Positions 7,837 through 15,370 of a stretch of DNA of 64,000 nucleotides are shown here, one piece after another. The stretch is from Microvirga calopogonii (GTDB taxonomy: Bacteria > Pseudomonadota > Alphaproteobacteria > Rhizobiales > Beijerinckiaceae): the NCBI RefSeq assembly GCF_003347665.1, contig NZ_QDGA01000019.1, forward strand, positions 35,522-99,521, in the 5' to 3' direction. A program made the position numbers and the translations under genes. The notes under the pieces are model-generated. The model saw nothing but the letters and a program-made list of their open reading frames with translations. It made no database searches and was not told where the DNA came from. Position 1 is the stretch's first letter; the number at the start of each line of letters is the position of its first letter.

Positions 7837-8118
7837 ATGATGAACACTCCGCACGCAGCAGCCAACACCATGGCGTACGTCCTGACGACCGCCCTGATGC
7901 ACGGCGTCCGCCAGGTCTGCGCGAACAATGAGGCTCGCGCCGAAGCCGCTGCGTACGACGCCTGGGACAGCGCCTTGTCGTCTGCCCGGGGCAGCGCGGA
8001 TGCGATGACGGACGTCGCCTGTGCCGCAATCCAGCGCGTCGCCGAACTCGAGGCCCAGGTCGCGCAGCTTCACCGCGCGATCCGCTACCGGGACGAGGCG
8101 CTCGCCGCCCGTCAGTGA
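7837..8118 (+). CDS. Alanine-rich helical small protein
   Basis: 93 aa from ATG 7837 (a second ATG follows at once); GGGAG lies 6 nt upstream. The product is almost wholly helical and ends in a coiled-coil-like stretch (VAELEAQVAQLHRAIRYRDE). A TTGACG at 7775 could be a -35 box. It has its own downstream terminator, so it is probably monocistronic. No family recognised. Confidence 0.5.
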   Translation: MMNTPHAAANTMAYVLTTALMHGVRQVCANNEARAEAAAYDAWDSALSSARGSADAMTDVACAAIQRVAELEAQVAQLHRAIRYRDEALAARQ

Positions 8119-8140
8119 ACGGTACCGTCTCCGCAAAGGA

Positions 8141-8170
8141 AAAGGCCGGGAGTGATCCCGGCCTTTGTCG
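8141..8170. terminator. Bidirectional terminator between convergent genes
   Basis: AAAGGCCGGGA-GTGA-TCCCGGCCTTT: perfect 11-bp stem, tetraloop, A-tract on one side and T-tract on the other. It lies between the stops at 8118 (+) and 8188 (-). Confidence 0.85.
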
Positions 8171-8187
8171 TTTCCGGTACTGCCGGA

Positions 8188-8892
8188 TCATGCGTGAAAG
8201 ACGCGGGCCTCCGCCTTCGCATCGGCAATCCTTCGCAGGTACGGCGCCGCCGCCGACTGGGCCATCACCAAGTCCACGTCGACGAGGTCCGTGCCGGCCC
8301 CATCCGGCCGCTCGATCCCGACGATCCTGCGCTTGCCCGCGGCGAATTCTCCGCAGGCCTCCGGTCCGATCCGCGCCAGCCGCTCGAGCGTCCGCTCGTC
8401 GCACGCGATCAGCCACGATCGGATGTGCGGAGGCAACATGTCGAGATCGAGCGCGAGACGCTCTACAGGATCCGCTTGCGCGTAGGCATGCACGAGCTCG
8501 CCGATAAGGGACCGGGGAGAGAGCGGCCCGGCCGTGCGCGGGATCGGCTGCGCGGTCGCCGCCCGGCTCGCCTGAAGGGCAGCCGTCGCCTTTTCGACCT
8601 GCGCGACCCGGCGGTCATGCGCGGCGTCCTCGCTGACGTGGGGCATCGGAAGCGAGGCACCACCTCCGCCGAGCAGCCCGCCGACGAGGCGCCCGGGAAT
8701 GGAAGCGGCCTTGCCGACGAGATCGGCCGTGCCGATCAGGGCGTCGCCCGTCTTCTCCATGACGAACGAGATCGGGCGCGCGGTGTGGTCGACGATCCAC
8801 GCACCCGTCCTGCCGCACCACTTCAGCACGGGTGCCGTTGCTGACATGATCGCTCTGATGATGCTCGCTACGCTCGATAGAAGTGCCCGCAT
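8188..8892 (-). CDS. Island protein with hydrophobic N-terminus
   Basis: 234 aa from ATG 8892, with GGGAGG 6 nt upstream. Residues 1-80 are moderately hydrophobic, with a Gly-rich turn (GGLLGGGGAS), suggesting membrane association or a phage-type amphipathic region. The remainder is charged and helical, with a conserved-looking segment (ALDLDMLPPHIRSWLIACDE). No catalytic motif or known domain. It faces the two small plus-strand genes to its right. Confidence 0.5.
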   Translation of the reverse strand: MRALLSSVASIIRAIMSATAPVLKWCGRTGAWIVDHTARPISFVMEKTGDALIGTADLVGKAASIPGRLVGGLLGGGGASLPMPHVSEDAAHDRRVAQVEKATAALQASRAATAQPIPRTAGPLSPRSLIGELVHAYAQADPVERLALDLDMLPPHIRSWLIACDERTLERLARIGPEACGEFAAGKRRIVGIERPDGAGTDLVDVDLVMAQSAAAPYLRRIADAKAEARVFHA

Positions 8893-9082
8893 GTCATCCT
8901 CCCGTTGTTGCTGACCCGAAGATCGTTGGGTGTGCCGATGCCATGCACAAGCGCGCCGGCACCGGGCCGGAGCGGAAGTCCCTTTGATGTCAACAATTTA
9001 GCGACTTGCGCCATGCCGCCGTGTGCATACCATCGATACAGGCGCCACGTCCGCGGTGCCGGAACCAGGGGGAAAGCTGGAC

Positions 9083-9391
9083 ATGGACACGAAGCGCGAA
9101 TTTCAGGTGCTCTACCGCAGGCTGAGACTGCCCGCGGCCGCCGTCGCCGCGATCACGGGCCGGAGCGTCAACACGGTGCGGCACTACCTGTCGTCCGCCG
9201 TCGGCAGCCGCATTCCCGGCGAGGACGTCATCGTCGCGATGCGCGCAGCCTGGCGCGAGAAAGCGAAGGTATCCCTCGTCGAACTCGTCGAGCACCTGCG
9301 CGACGATGGAGTGGAAATCGATTGGGCGTCGCTCGAGCCGTCGGGTCCGGTCGAGGTGACCTTCATCCGCCCGGCGTTCCTCGCGGCGTGA
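9083..9391 (+). CDS. Small helix-turn-helix protein
   Basis: 102 aa. ATG 9083 is chosen because GGGGGAAAG lies just upstream. Residues about 12-40 (RLRLPAAAVAAITGRSVNTV) match a helix-turn-helix with the T-G-R-S-V-N-T-V recognition helix. It probably binds DNA and could regulate nearby island genes. A strong terminator follows 30 bp after the stop. Confidence 0.55.
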   Translation: MDTKREFQVLYRRLRLPAAAVAAITGRSVNTVRHYLSSAVGSRIPGEDVIVAMRAAWREKAKVSLVELVEHLRDDGVEIDWASLEPSGPVEVTFIRPAFLAA

Positions 9392-9421
9392 TGCCGGGCA
9401 TCATCGGCACCGATCCTTGCA

Positions 9422-9452
9422 GGGGGCGGCCTTCGGGTCGCCCCTTCCGTTT
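9422..9452 (+). terminator. Rho-independent terminator with TTCG loop
   Basis: GGGGCGGCC-TTCG-GGTCGCCCC (one G-U pair), followed by TTCCGTTTT, downstream of the HTH gene. Confidence 0.75.
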
Positions 9453-9475
9453 TCGCCGGCGGCCGGCGGCGGATT

Positions 9476-9494
9476 TGTGCATGGCACATGCACA
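9476..9494. promoter_or_regulatory. Palindrome TGTGCATG-GCA-CATGCACA
   Basis: Perfect 8-bp arms, 48 bp before the start at 9542. Candidate operator for the downstream gene. Confidence 0.35.
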
Positions 9495-9541
9495 GCGAAT
9501 CCTCTGGATGTCGGCGGGGGAGCCGGCGGGAGGACGAAACC

Positions 9542-9922
9542 ATGGCAAGCAAGAGCAAGATGGCGGAGCGGGAAGCGATGGGGCAGGAAGCCGCCGCGCG
9601 TTTCATGATGGAGCGCTACGGCTTCGCGATCACGTCGGCGACCCAGTACCAGCGGCTGCCGGACGGCACAACACGGAAGCACCTCATCACCCTCGTCGAC
9701 GGGATCGACAGCGGGCTGTCCACGGTCCACGGCGCCAACTGGGACGACGTCGCGATCTACCGCCGGATCACCGGGCGCTTCGTCGAGCAGCCGATCCCGG
9801 AGGGTTCCGACTGGCAGCGCCACTCGCTCCGCCTCCTCGAGGAGACGGGCCTCATCCCGTCGAAGGAAGAGCGCCGCCGCAGGATCGAGGCAGCGAGGGC
9901 GTCGGCCCCGGCCATGCGGTGA
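9542..9922 (+). CDS. Small island protein, unknown
   Basis: 126 aa from ATG 9542, with GGGAGGACG upstream. Basic N-terminus, a compact alpha/beta middle (FMMERYGFAITSATQYQRLP...), and a basic helical end (KEERRRRIEAARA). The next sequence holds a hairpin with an A/T-rich base at 9941-9971. I do not recognise the family. Confidence 0.5.
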   Translation: MASKSKMAEREAMGQEAAARFMMERYGFAITSATQYQRLPDGTTRKHLITLVDGIDSGLSTVHGANWDDVAIYRRITGRFVEQPIPEGSDWQRHSLRLLEETGLIPSKEERRRRIEAARASAPAMR

Positions 9923-9940
9923 CGGCGCCGGGAGGAACGG

Positions 9941-9971
9941 AAAAGGGCGGTGGGGGAACCTGCTGCCCTTT
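9941..9971. terminator. Likely bidirectional terminator
   Basis: AAAGGGC and GCCCTTT flank a G-rich loop between the converging genes 9542-9922 (+) and 10121-10390 (-). Confidence 0.4.
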
Positions 9972-10030
9972 CGCTTGTCCGGTCCAATGCCTTCCGTCAG
10001 GGAGGCCCCGCATTACTTCCCGGATCACCC

Positions 10031-10057
10031 CGTCACGCGCGCCGTCACGCGGTGACG
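10031..10057. promoter_or_regulatory. Repeated CGTCACGCG with palindrome CGTCAC-GCG-GTGACG
   Basis: A direct repeat of 9 bp, the second copy (10043) forming a perfect palindrome. It lies downstream of the lysis operon. Meaning unknown. Confidence 0.25.
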
Positions 10058-10120
10058 CTCCTGAATCGGAAATCCGTAAATTAAAATGCAGCGAGACACG
10101 TTGAGTTGACCTGAGATGGA

Positions 10121-10390
10121 TCACGCGGCGTCCGCGCCGCCCTGCGCTTCCAGTACCCGGCGCACGGCATCGAGCCTGTCGCGGCAATCATGCCCGGCCT
10201 CGGCGAGCTTCACGAGATACAGGCCGACGTCGCGCTGAGTGCGCCATGTCTCCCAGGCGACTGGCTCCGGCATGCACTCGAGCAGGGATGCGGGCACGTC
10301 GATCTGGCGGGTCACGACCTTCGGCGCCGGGGCCGTGGTCGCGCAGCCGGACAGGAAGCAGGCGATCCCGATGACGGTGGCGATCCTCAT
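10121..10390 (-). CDS. Outer spanin-like lipoprotein (Rz1-type)
   Basis: 89 aa. MRIATVIGIACFLSGCATT is a lipoprotein signal with lipobox LSGC, so the mature protein would be anchored by Cys16. It is the last gene of the lysis operon, and its ATG overlaps the stop of the gene before by 4 nt. Small size, lipobox and position after an i-spanin-like gene fit an o-spanin, which fuses outer and inner membranes at lysis. It is less proline-rich than classical Rz1, so the call rests partly on context. Confidence 0.6.
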   Translation of the reverse strand: MRIATVIGIACFLSGCATTAPAPKVVTRQIDVPASLLECMPEPVAWETWRTQRDVGLYLVKLAEAGHDCRDRLDAVRRVLEAQGGADAA

Positions 10391-10773
10391 TTTGCGAACC
10401 TCCGCTGGCGCAGCCCCTCGAGCAGCGGGGCGACGGGTCCGTCATCCGACGTCGGCGCCGACTGCACCGTCCGCTCTTCGCCCCGGGCGACGTTCGCATT
10501 GTTGGCAACACGGCCCTGAAGCTCCTCGAGGGCGTCGACGACGGCCTTCCGGTCCCGGTCGGCCTGGGCCGCAGCCTCGGCGTTCTCGGCTGCCCGCACT
10601 TCGGCTGACTTCCTCGCCTCGTTGGCCAGCTTTGCCTGGATCAGGGCGTCCGTCAGGTCGGCGCGCAGTCCCTGGTAGTGCAGCCATGCGAGGACGACGA
10701 GGCCCGCGGCGGCGACGGACCACGTGAAGCGGGAGCGCAGGATCGACAGGATGGCGGGGACAGCGGCGATCAC
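10387..10773 (-). CDS. Inner spanin-like protein (Rz-type)
   Basis: 128 aa. Residues about 15-32 form one transmembrane segment, followed by a long charged coiled coil (QAKLANEARKSAEVRAAENA...), the usual i-spanin build with the coiled coil in the periplasm. The start overlaps the holin stop by 4 nt, and its own stop overlaps the o-spanin start by 4 nt. Partner: the lipoprotein at 10121-10390. Family assignment is by architecture and gene order. Confidence 0.65.
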   Translation of the reverse strand: MIAAVPAILSILRSRFTWSVAAAGLVVLAWLHYQGLRADLTDALIQAKLANEARKSAEVRAAENAEAAAQADRDRKAVVDALEELQGRVANNANVARGEERTVQSAPTSDDGPVAPLLEGLRQRRFAK

Positions 10774-10997
10774 GACGCGTCGCCCTTGCCCGTGATGGCG
10801 CGCAGCGCGCGCAGGTCCAGGTGGCCCACCCCGACGTAGGCGCCGAACAGGGCGCCGACGAGACCGAGCGCCGCGACGCCGATCTCCGCCTGTCCCTGCA
10901 TGGTCGCGTAGCCGGCGACTGCCCAGGCGGCGAGCGTGTTCACGAGGAGAGCGAACTTGCTGGTGCGCCGCTTCGACTTCTTCTCGGGAACGGTCAT
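10770..10997 (-). CDS. Holin-like protein, two transmembrane segments
   Basis: 75 aa. A very basic N-terminus (EKKSKRRTSK) precedes two hydrophobic helices (about 14-30 and 38-58) separated by a short polar turn, with a short charged tail. Size, topology and position between an endolysin and a spanin pair fit a class II holin, which opens the inner membrane to release or activate the amidase. Its ATG overlaps the upstream stop (ATGA). Confidence 0.6.
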   Translation of the reverse strand: MTVPEKKSKRRTSKFALLVNTLAAWAVAGYATMQGQAEIGVAALGLVGALFGAYVGVGHLDLRALRAITGKGDAS

Positions 10998-11260
10998 GAT
11001 ACCTGCGCCTCTACGCTGACGCCGATGGCCTCCGCGATGGCCACGAGCCTGTTGATGCCGAAGATCGCCCAGTCGCCCTGACGGATCTTCGAGATGTCGC
11101 CGGCCCGGATCGAGGCGTAGCGCCGGGCGATCTCGGCGGCGGTGATGTCGTCACGCTCGATCCGGCGGACGATGGCCTCGCCGATGCGGTCCTTCATGCG
11201 GGCCGCCGAGACCGGGATGTAGCGGTTGGGGATGACGGGACGGGAGCTTGCCATGATCAC
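10994..11260 (-). CDS. XRE-type helix-turn-helix protein in lysis operon
   Basis: 88 aa. GTG 11260 overlaps the amidase stop; ATG 11254 is equally possible, with GGGGAGC upstream. The last 50 residues carry a helix-turn-helix (DITAAEIARRYASIRAGDIS-KIRQGDW) and the I-x-R-L-V-A-I-A-E-A-I-G-V typical of XRE/HigA-like domains. It is likely a DNA-binding regulator encoded inside the lysis operon, an unusual place, so it may time or autoregulate lysis. Confidence 0.7.
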   Translation of the reverse strand: MIMASSRPVIPNRYIPVSAARMKDRIGEAIVRRIERDDITAAEIARRYASIRAGDISKIRQGDWAIFGINRLVAIAEAIGVSVEAQVS

Positions 11261-11703
11261 TTGCTCCCCTTCTCTGCGCGGACCTCGGCGACGAGGTTCC
11301 GGTATTCCGTCGTGGCGTCGAAGCTGGGGCAGGCCTTCGCGGCGTAGTCGCGGTGACCGCTGATCCTCCTTACCCCCGGGAAGCGGCGCACGAGATCGCG
11401 GAGCAGCCTGTCGAGGGCGGTCTTCTGCGCGGACGTCCTCCTGTCCTTGGGGGTCTTCCCGTCGGCCGCGACTCCGCCGACGTACGTGATCCCGATGGTG
11501 CCAGCGTTATGGCCGACCACGTGGGCGCCGACCTGCTCCACCGGGCGGCCGGCATGCACGGTGCCGTCGACGTAGATCACGTAGTGATAGCCGATGTCGC
11601 GCCAGCCCTGCGACTTGTGCCAGCCGCGGATGGTATCGACCGTGACGTGACGCCCTTCCGGCGTCGCGGCACAGTGCACGATGATTTCGTGGACGTCCCT
11701 CAC
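11257..11703 (-). CDS. N-acetylmuramoyl-L-alanine amidase (phage endolysin)
   Basis: 148 aa from GTG 11703, chosen because GGGGGCAGCGC precedes it and because family members begin R-D-V/I-x-E-I-I-V-H-C; a longer GTG start at 11790 has no ribosome site. It is an Amidase_2/PGRP fold. Zinc ligands are probably the His of IIVHC, the His in the later SGHRDY segment and the Cys of ACPSF, and a central Y-H-Y is also conserved. It cleaves the bond between N-acetylmuramic acid and L-alanine. No signal peptide, so export would depend on the holin. First gene of the five-gene lysis operon. Confidence 0.85.
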   Translation of the reverse strand: MRDVHEIIVHCAATPEGRHVTVDTIRGWHKSQGWRDIGYHYVIYVDGTVHAGRPVEQVGAHVVGHNAGTIGITYVGGVAADGKTPKDRRTSAQKTALDRLLRDLVRRFPGVRRISGHRDYAAKACPSFDATTEYRNLVAEVRAEKGSK

Positions 11704-11929
11704 GCGCTGCCCCCAGTTCTCGTTGTGTTCTGGGGGGACGTTGCCGCGGGATGGCTGAAACATTCCAGATTCTTGCACCGTCGCCGGCACGAAAGTGGCA
11801 AGGCGCCGGGAAGCACTCCGGCAGCTTGGCGCCTAATTCATCGACACAGTGATTTTACTGTCTGGTGCAGCCAAGCTCTTGATGGCAGCTTTGGCTCTCC
11901 GTGGCATCCCATCAGCAAAGGAATAATGT

Positions 11930-12976
11930 ATGGCGAAGCAGATAGTTGTGCTTATCCATGGCATGAACACAGTCGGCCCTTGGATGGAAACGGTGCAGTC
12001 AATTTTAGAAACAGACCCAGACATCCAAGTAAAGCACATCAAGTTCGATTTTTTGGATCCTATAAGGTTCCTTTGCCCTTTGAAAATCTGCCGTGATTCA
12101 ACAATAAATCATATATATTCTGGCCTTCTTTCAATAATAAACGATAATCCGGACAAGGAAATATCTGTGCTAGCGCACAGTTTTGGAACATATGCCCTAT
12201 CAGAGATTTTACTTCGTGATGAAAGCATGGAATTTTATAAAGTATTGCTGTGTGGATCAGTCGTAAAAAGGTCATTCAACTGGGGTCTTTTCAATAAAAG
12301 AATTAAATATATCGTAAACGATCGAAGCGTTAACGACATTTGGCCCGTTCTTGCTCAACTCACAACTTTCGATTACGGCGCTTCTGGGACATATGGTTTC
12401 ACTAAGTCAATAAAAGACCGAAAATATACCGTTAAGCATATTGGGTATTTTGACGACGAATTCGTCAGAAATAATTGGCTAAGTTTCTTTTCAGATAACG
12501 AACTTTATAAAAGCCAAACGCATAATACTTCGGAAAAGGCAAATAGCCCATTTTATTTTCACTGGCTGCATAGGCCTATGTTCTTAAGTATGCTAGTAGT
12601 TTTATCATTTTTTATATCAGTTGTATCTTATTTTATTTACCAAGCTAATCTACCTTGTTACAAGAAGTGGCTGCCTTCTGCCGAATACAGCAAATGTTTT
12701 GGTGAGACACAGAAGGCATACTTCTTGCCTCAAGTAGTTAATGGGCGTGTAAACATATGGGGAGAAGATGTTTATAAAGGAGACTGGTCAACAGGGCCAC
12801 GGTATTGGTGTTCATTCTCAAGACTGACCAGAAAGCAGTTTGACGAAATAAATCGTAGGGTTGTGGCAAAACTTAACGGTGCCCTTCTTGGTCAACGCTC
12901 ATTCATCAGCAGCAATGGCCAAGAACTGATCCAGGGCACTTGGGAAACCGACGGAGGGAACTGCGAGCGCGATTAA
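11930..12976 (+). CDS. Membrane-anchored alpha/beta-hydrolase, AT-rich cargo gene
   Basis: 348 aa from ATG 11930, with AAAGGA upstream. The N-terminal half is an alpha/beta-hydrolase: V-V-L-I-H-G-M oxyanion segment, then nucleophile elbow A-H-S-F-G (Ser near residue 88). A single transmembrane helix follows near residues 217-240, then a C-terminal domain of about 105 residues with three cysteines. Base composition is far more AT-rich than the rest of the island, so the gene was acquired separately. Substrate unknown; lipase or esterase activity at the membrane is plausible. It could be a defence or toxin-type cargo gene, but nothing proves it. Confidence 0.65.
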   Translation: MAKQIVVLIHGMNTVGPWMETVQSILETDPDIQVKHIKFDFLDPIRFLCPLKICRDSTINHIYSGLLSIINDNPDKEISVLAHSFGTYALSEILLRDESMEFYKVLLCGSVVKRSFNWGLFNKRIKYIVNDRSVNDIWPVLAQLTTFDYGASGTYGFTKSIKDRKYTVKHIGYFDDEFVRNNWLSFFSDNELYKSQTHNTSEKANSPFYFHWLHRPMFLSMLVVLSFFISVVSYFIYQANLPCYKKWLPSAEYSKCFGETQKAYFLPQVVNGRVNIWGEDVYKGDWSTGPRYWCSFSRLTRKQFDEINRRVVAKLNGALLGQRSFISSNGQELIQGTWETDGGNCERD

Positions 12977-13090
12977 AGTTGCAGCCCGTCGTTCTGAGCG
13001 TGTCCGCGACTAGGTCCTCTGCACAGTAGTGGATTGGACGGTTCGGCCTGTCATTCCTTCAGCCGGCATCGCTGCTCGGTTCGGGATCAG

Positions 13091-13110
13091 CGAGGGGACT
13101 AATCCCCTCG
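13091..13110. terminator. Hairpin between converging genes
   Basis: CGAGGGGA-CTAA-TCCCCTCG, a perfect 8-bp stem without a T-run, between the stop at 12976 (+) and that at 13163 (-). Confidence 0.35.
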
Positions 13111-13162
13111 GTCAAGGCTTCGGAAGAAAGTGCGAGGCTCGCATCAACACTGAGCCGATGAT

Positions 13163-13763
13163 CTAGGCCGCCATGAGGTCCGCGATGGTTACGTCCGCCA
13201 TCGCACGGAAGCGTCCGTTCGCCGCCATGTGGAGCATGCAGCGCCTACCGTTGGAGTAGAGGACGACGTGCGCGTGCGCCCACTGGGTGCCGCCCTTATT
13301 GTAGCCTTGAAAGAGCATGGCCGAGATGCCCGCCACGTAGACGTCGTCGACGATAAGAGGCGCATGCGTGTGGGCGGACGTCGTGCCGCCCCCGAAGCGG
13401 CGGTACTGCATCGGGCTTCCCTTGGCACCGTTGATGCCGAGGTCGCCGTGCTGGCCGTGTTCGATGCCGCAGATGACATGGGAGCCGCCGGAATTCACGA
13501 ACTCGATGTCGGAATGGAGGCCCGCCTCGCGGAAGGCGTCCTCCACCACGTTGTAGTCGGTGCGAGACGGACTCCTGCCGCATGTCCTCCGCCGTCCATC
13601 CCGGCCGCAGGAACGGCAGCGCCTCGGTATTCATCCACGTCCCGGCCCGGCGGGAGAGCATCTCGACCACGGCCTCGAGGCTGGCGAGGCGCACCGCCAC
13701 GGAGACGCCGCTCGCGGACGCGTCGTAGGTGCCTCCGGGTGTGATGCTGCCGTCGAGCGCCAT
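13163..13763 (-). pseudogene. Joined fragments: unknown N-terminus plus phage phosphoesterase C-terminus
   Basis: From ATG 13763 one frame reads MALDGSITPGG...GWTAEDMRQES. Near 13560 the coding sense moves by one base into T-D-Y-N-V-V-E-D-A, which runs to the stop at 13163. The second part has the C-terminal metallophosphatase pattern of a common phage protein: G-I-E-H-G-Q-H-G-D-L-G-x-N-G-A, then S-A-H-T-H-A-P and G-Y-N-K-G-G-T-Q-W-A-H-A-H. The N-terminal metal-binding half is missing. I read this as a deletion or frameshift scar, though separate expression of the second part from a GTG at 13549 is possible. Confidence 0.6.
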
Positions 13764-13765
13764 CG

Positions 13766-13948
13766 TCACGATCTCCGATTCCGGTCAGGCCTCAACGCCC
13801 GGCCCCGGTACGCCACCGCCGGAGGGGGCGGCAGCCGCGACGTCGCGGTCGCGATCCGCTGGTCGACGCGGCGCTCGGCCTCCGCTGATGCCCTGATCTC
13901 GGCAATGGCGCCGGCGAGCGCGGGCGATGACGTAGTTTGGGATGACAT
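13766..13948 (-). CDS. Very small basic protein
   Basis: 60 aa from ATG 13948, with GGAG upstream. The first 35 residues are helical (ALAGAIAEIRASAEAERRVDQR), the rest basic and proline-rich. Its stop is 1 bp from the next start, so the two would be co-translated. Support is only position and the ribosome site. Confidence 0.35.
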   Translation of the reverse strand: MSSQTTSSPALAGAIAEIRASAEAERRVDQRIATATSRLPPPPAVAYRGRALRPDRNRRS

Positions 13949-13968
13949 GCGGAGGCTCCGTGATGATC

Positions 13969-13992
13969 CGGAGCCTCCGGCCGGAGGCTGAA
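13969..13992 (-). terminator. Hairpin after vsr
   Basis: AGCCTCC-GGCC-GGAGGCT, 30 bp beyond the vsr stop on the minus strand. No clear T-run. Confidence 0.35.
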
Positions 13993-14022
13993 AGATTCTA
14001 GGACGGCGGAGGACGGCGGAGT

Positions 14023-14445
14023 TCAGCCGAGGAACTCGGCGATCCGGCGCCGGAGGTCGTCGCGCTGCCGGGGCGTCGTCTGGCACTCCCAGATCACGAG
14101 CACCTGCCACCCGTCCGCCTCGAGGGCGGCGATGTCCCGCTCATCCCGGGCGGCGTTCCCTTCCAGCTTCGGGATCCAGAACTCCGGGCGCGACTTCGGC
14201 AGTCGCGCCCGCCAGCAGGTTGGGTCGGGATGCCGGTGCCAGAAGCACCCGTGGACGAAGATGACCTTGCGGCGCCCAGGGAAGACGAGGTCGGGCTTCC
14301 CCGGCAGGTCGCGCCGGTGCAGTCGGTAGCGGAATCCCATCGAGTGAACCAGGCGTCGGACGACCATCTCCGGCTTCGTGTCGCGATTGCGCACGAGGGA
14401 CATCTGCCGGCTGCGGGCCGGATCTACGTCAGGTTGGCGGGGCAT
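14023..14445 (-). CDS. vsr: Very short patch repair endonuclease (Vsr)
   Basis: 140 aa, full length for the family. It contains R-S-R-Q-M-S-L-V-R-x-R-D-T-K-P-E, G-x-R-Y-R-L-H-R-R-D-L-P-G-K-P-D-L-V-F (catalytic Asp) and F-V-H-G-C-F-W-H-R-H (zinc and active site). Vsr nicks T:G mismatches that arise when 5-methylcytosine deaminates, so it normally travels with a C5 methyltransferase, as here. The start overlaps the restriction gene by 17 nt, making it third in the operon. Confidence 0.92.
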   Translation of the reverse strand: MPRQPDVDPARSRQMSLVRNRDTKPEMVVRRLVHSMGFRYRLHRRDLPGKPDLVFPGRRKVIFVHGCFWHRHPDPTCWRARLPKSRPEFWIPKLEGNAARDERDIAALEADGWQVLVIWECQTTPRQRDDLRRRIAEFLG

Positions 14446-15370
14446 CCTCGTCCACGATGTCCTCCGGGGCGACCTCGTCGTCGGTCACGGGGGCGGTGGC
14501 CGTCATCGGATCCTGGGCGAACGCCTCGAGGAAAAGCTCGATGACGTGATCACGGTCCTTGAACGGAGTGTTCTCGGCGAAGTGGGACTTGAGGTCATCA
14601 AGGATCTGCTCGACCGAGCGCGAGTCCTTCAGCTTCTCGGCCATGGCCCACTTCCGCCCGGGATGGAGCACATCCCACGGGGAACGGTCGTTGCTCCGCC
14701 CCTCGGTGTCGCCGTGCTTGCTGATGCCCCAGCAGATCTTGGTGTCCGAGTTCCAGACGGGCTGGAACAGGGAGATCAGATGCCGCTCGGCATACATCTG
14801 TGCGTTCGTCGCCGTAACGAGGCGCCGGCACTCGAAGTCGGCTATGTGCAAAGGATTCGGCAGCCCCTTTTCGACTGCGTATCCTTCGACGGTGCGTATC
14901 ATCTTCCGGTGGTCAGCAAGCCGCCCGTACAGCTTCTGCCCCTGTTCACGCGGGGTCATCGCGGAATGCGACGCCGGATCCGCCTTGCCCACGTAGATGG
15001 GCGTCTCGGTGCCGGCTATCGGCGCGTATGTCGGATGGTCGCCGATGTAGTAGATCGCGTAGACCCCGGCTCCGTAGGTGCGCGGCACGAGGTCCAGCGG
15101 GACGCGAGGCTGTGCCAGGAGCGCAGCGGCCACCAAGCGGCCGGCAGTATTCTGGTCCGCCGGATCAAACCACGAAGTCGGTTCCTTCACTGGGTCAAGG
15201 CTGGCGACCGCTCGGCCGACGTCGTGCTTGACCTCGCCCAGCAGCTCGCGAGTCCTTTTCGCAGCCACCTTCGAAAGCGACGGTCCTAAGGCTTCGATCT
15301 CGTGAATGGCGCTCCGTATGTCCTCGACCAGTGATACCTGGCGAGAAGGCGTCTTGGGTTTCCTCGCCAT
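14429..15370 (-). CDS. Eco29kI-like GIY-YIG restriction endonuclease
   Basis: 313 aa from ATG 15370, which shares one base with the methyltransferase stop (TGATG). The catalytic module is G-V-Y-A-I-Y-Y-I-G followed by P-I-Y-V-G-K-A, the GIY-YIG signature as found in Eco29kI. A later E-R-H-L-I segment supplies the usual Glu. Family members cut CCGCGG; the specificity here is inference. It depends on the adjacent methyltransferase for host protection. No controller (C) protein gene is adjacent, so control may rest on gene order. Confidence 0.85.
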   Translation of the reverse strand: MARKPKTPSRQVSLVEDIRSAIHEIEALGPSLSKVAAKRTRELLGEVKHDVGRAVASLDPVKEPTSWFDPADQNTAGRLVAAALLAQPRVPLDLVPRTYGAGVYAIYYIGDHPTYAPIAGTETPIYVGKADPASHSAMTPREQGQKLYGRLADHRKMIRTVEGYAVEKGLPNPLHIADFECRRLVTATNAQMYAERHLISLFQPVWNSDTKICWGISKHGDTEGRSNDRSPWDVLHPGRKWAMAEKLKDSRSVEQILDDLKSHFAENTPFKDRDHVIELFLEAFAQDPMTATAPVTDDEVAPEDIVDEDAPPT

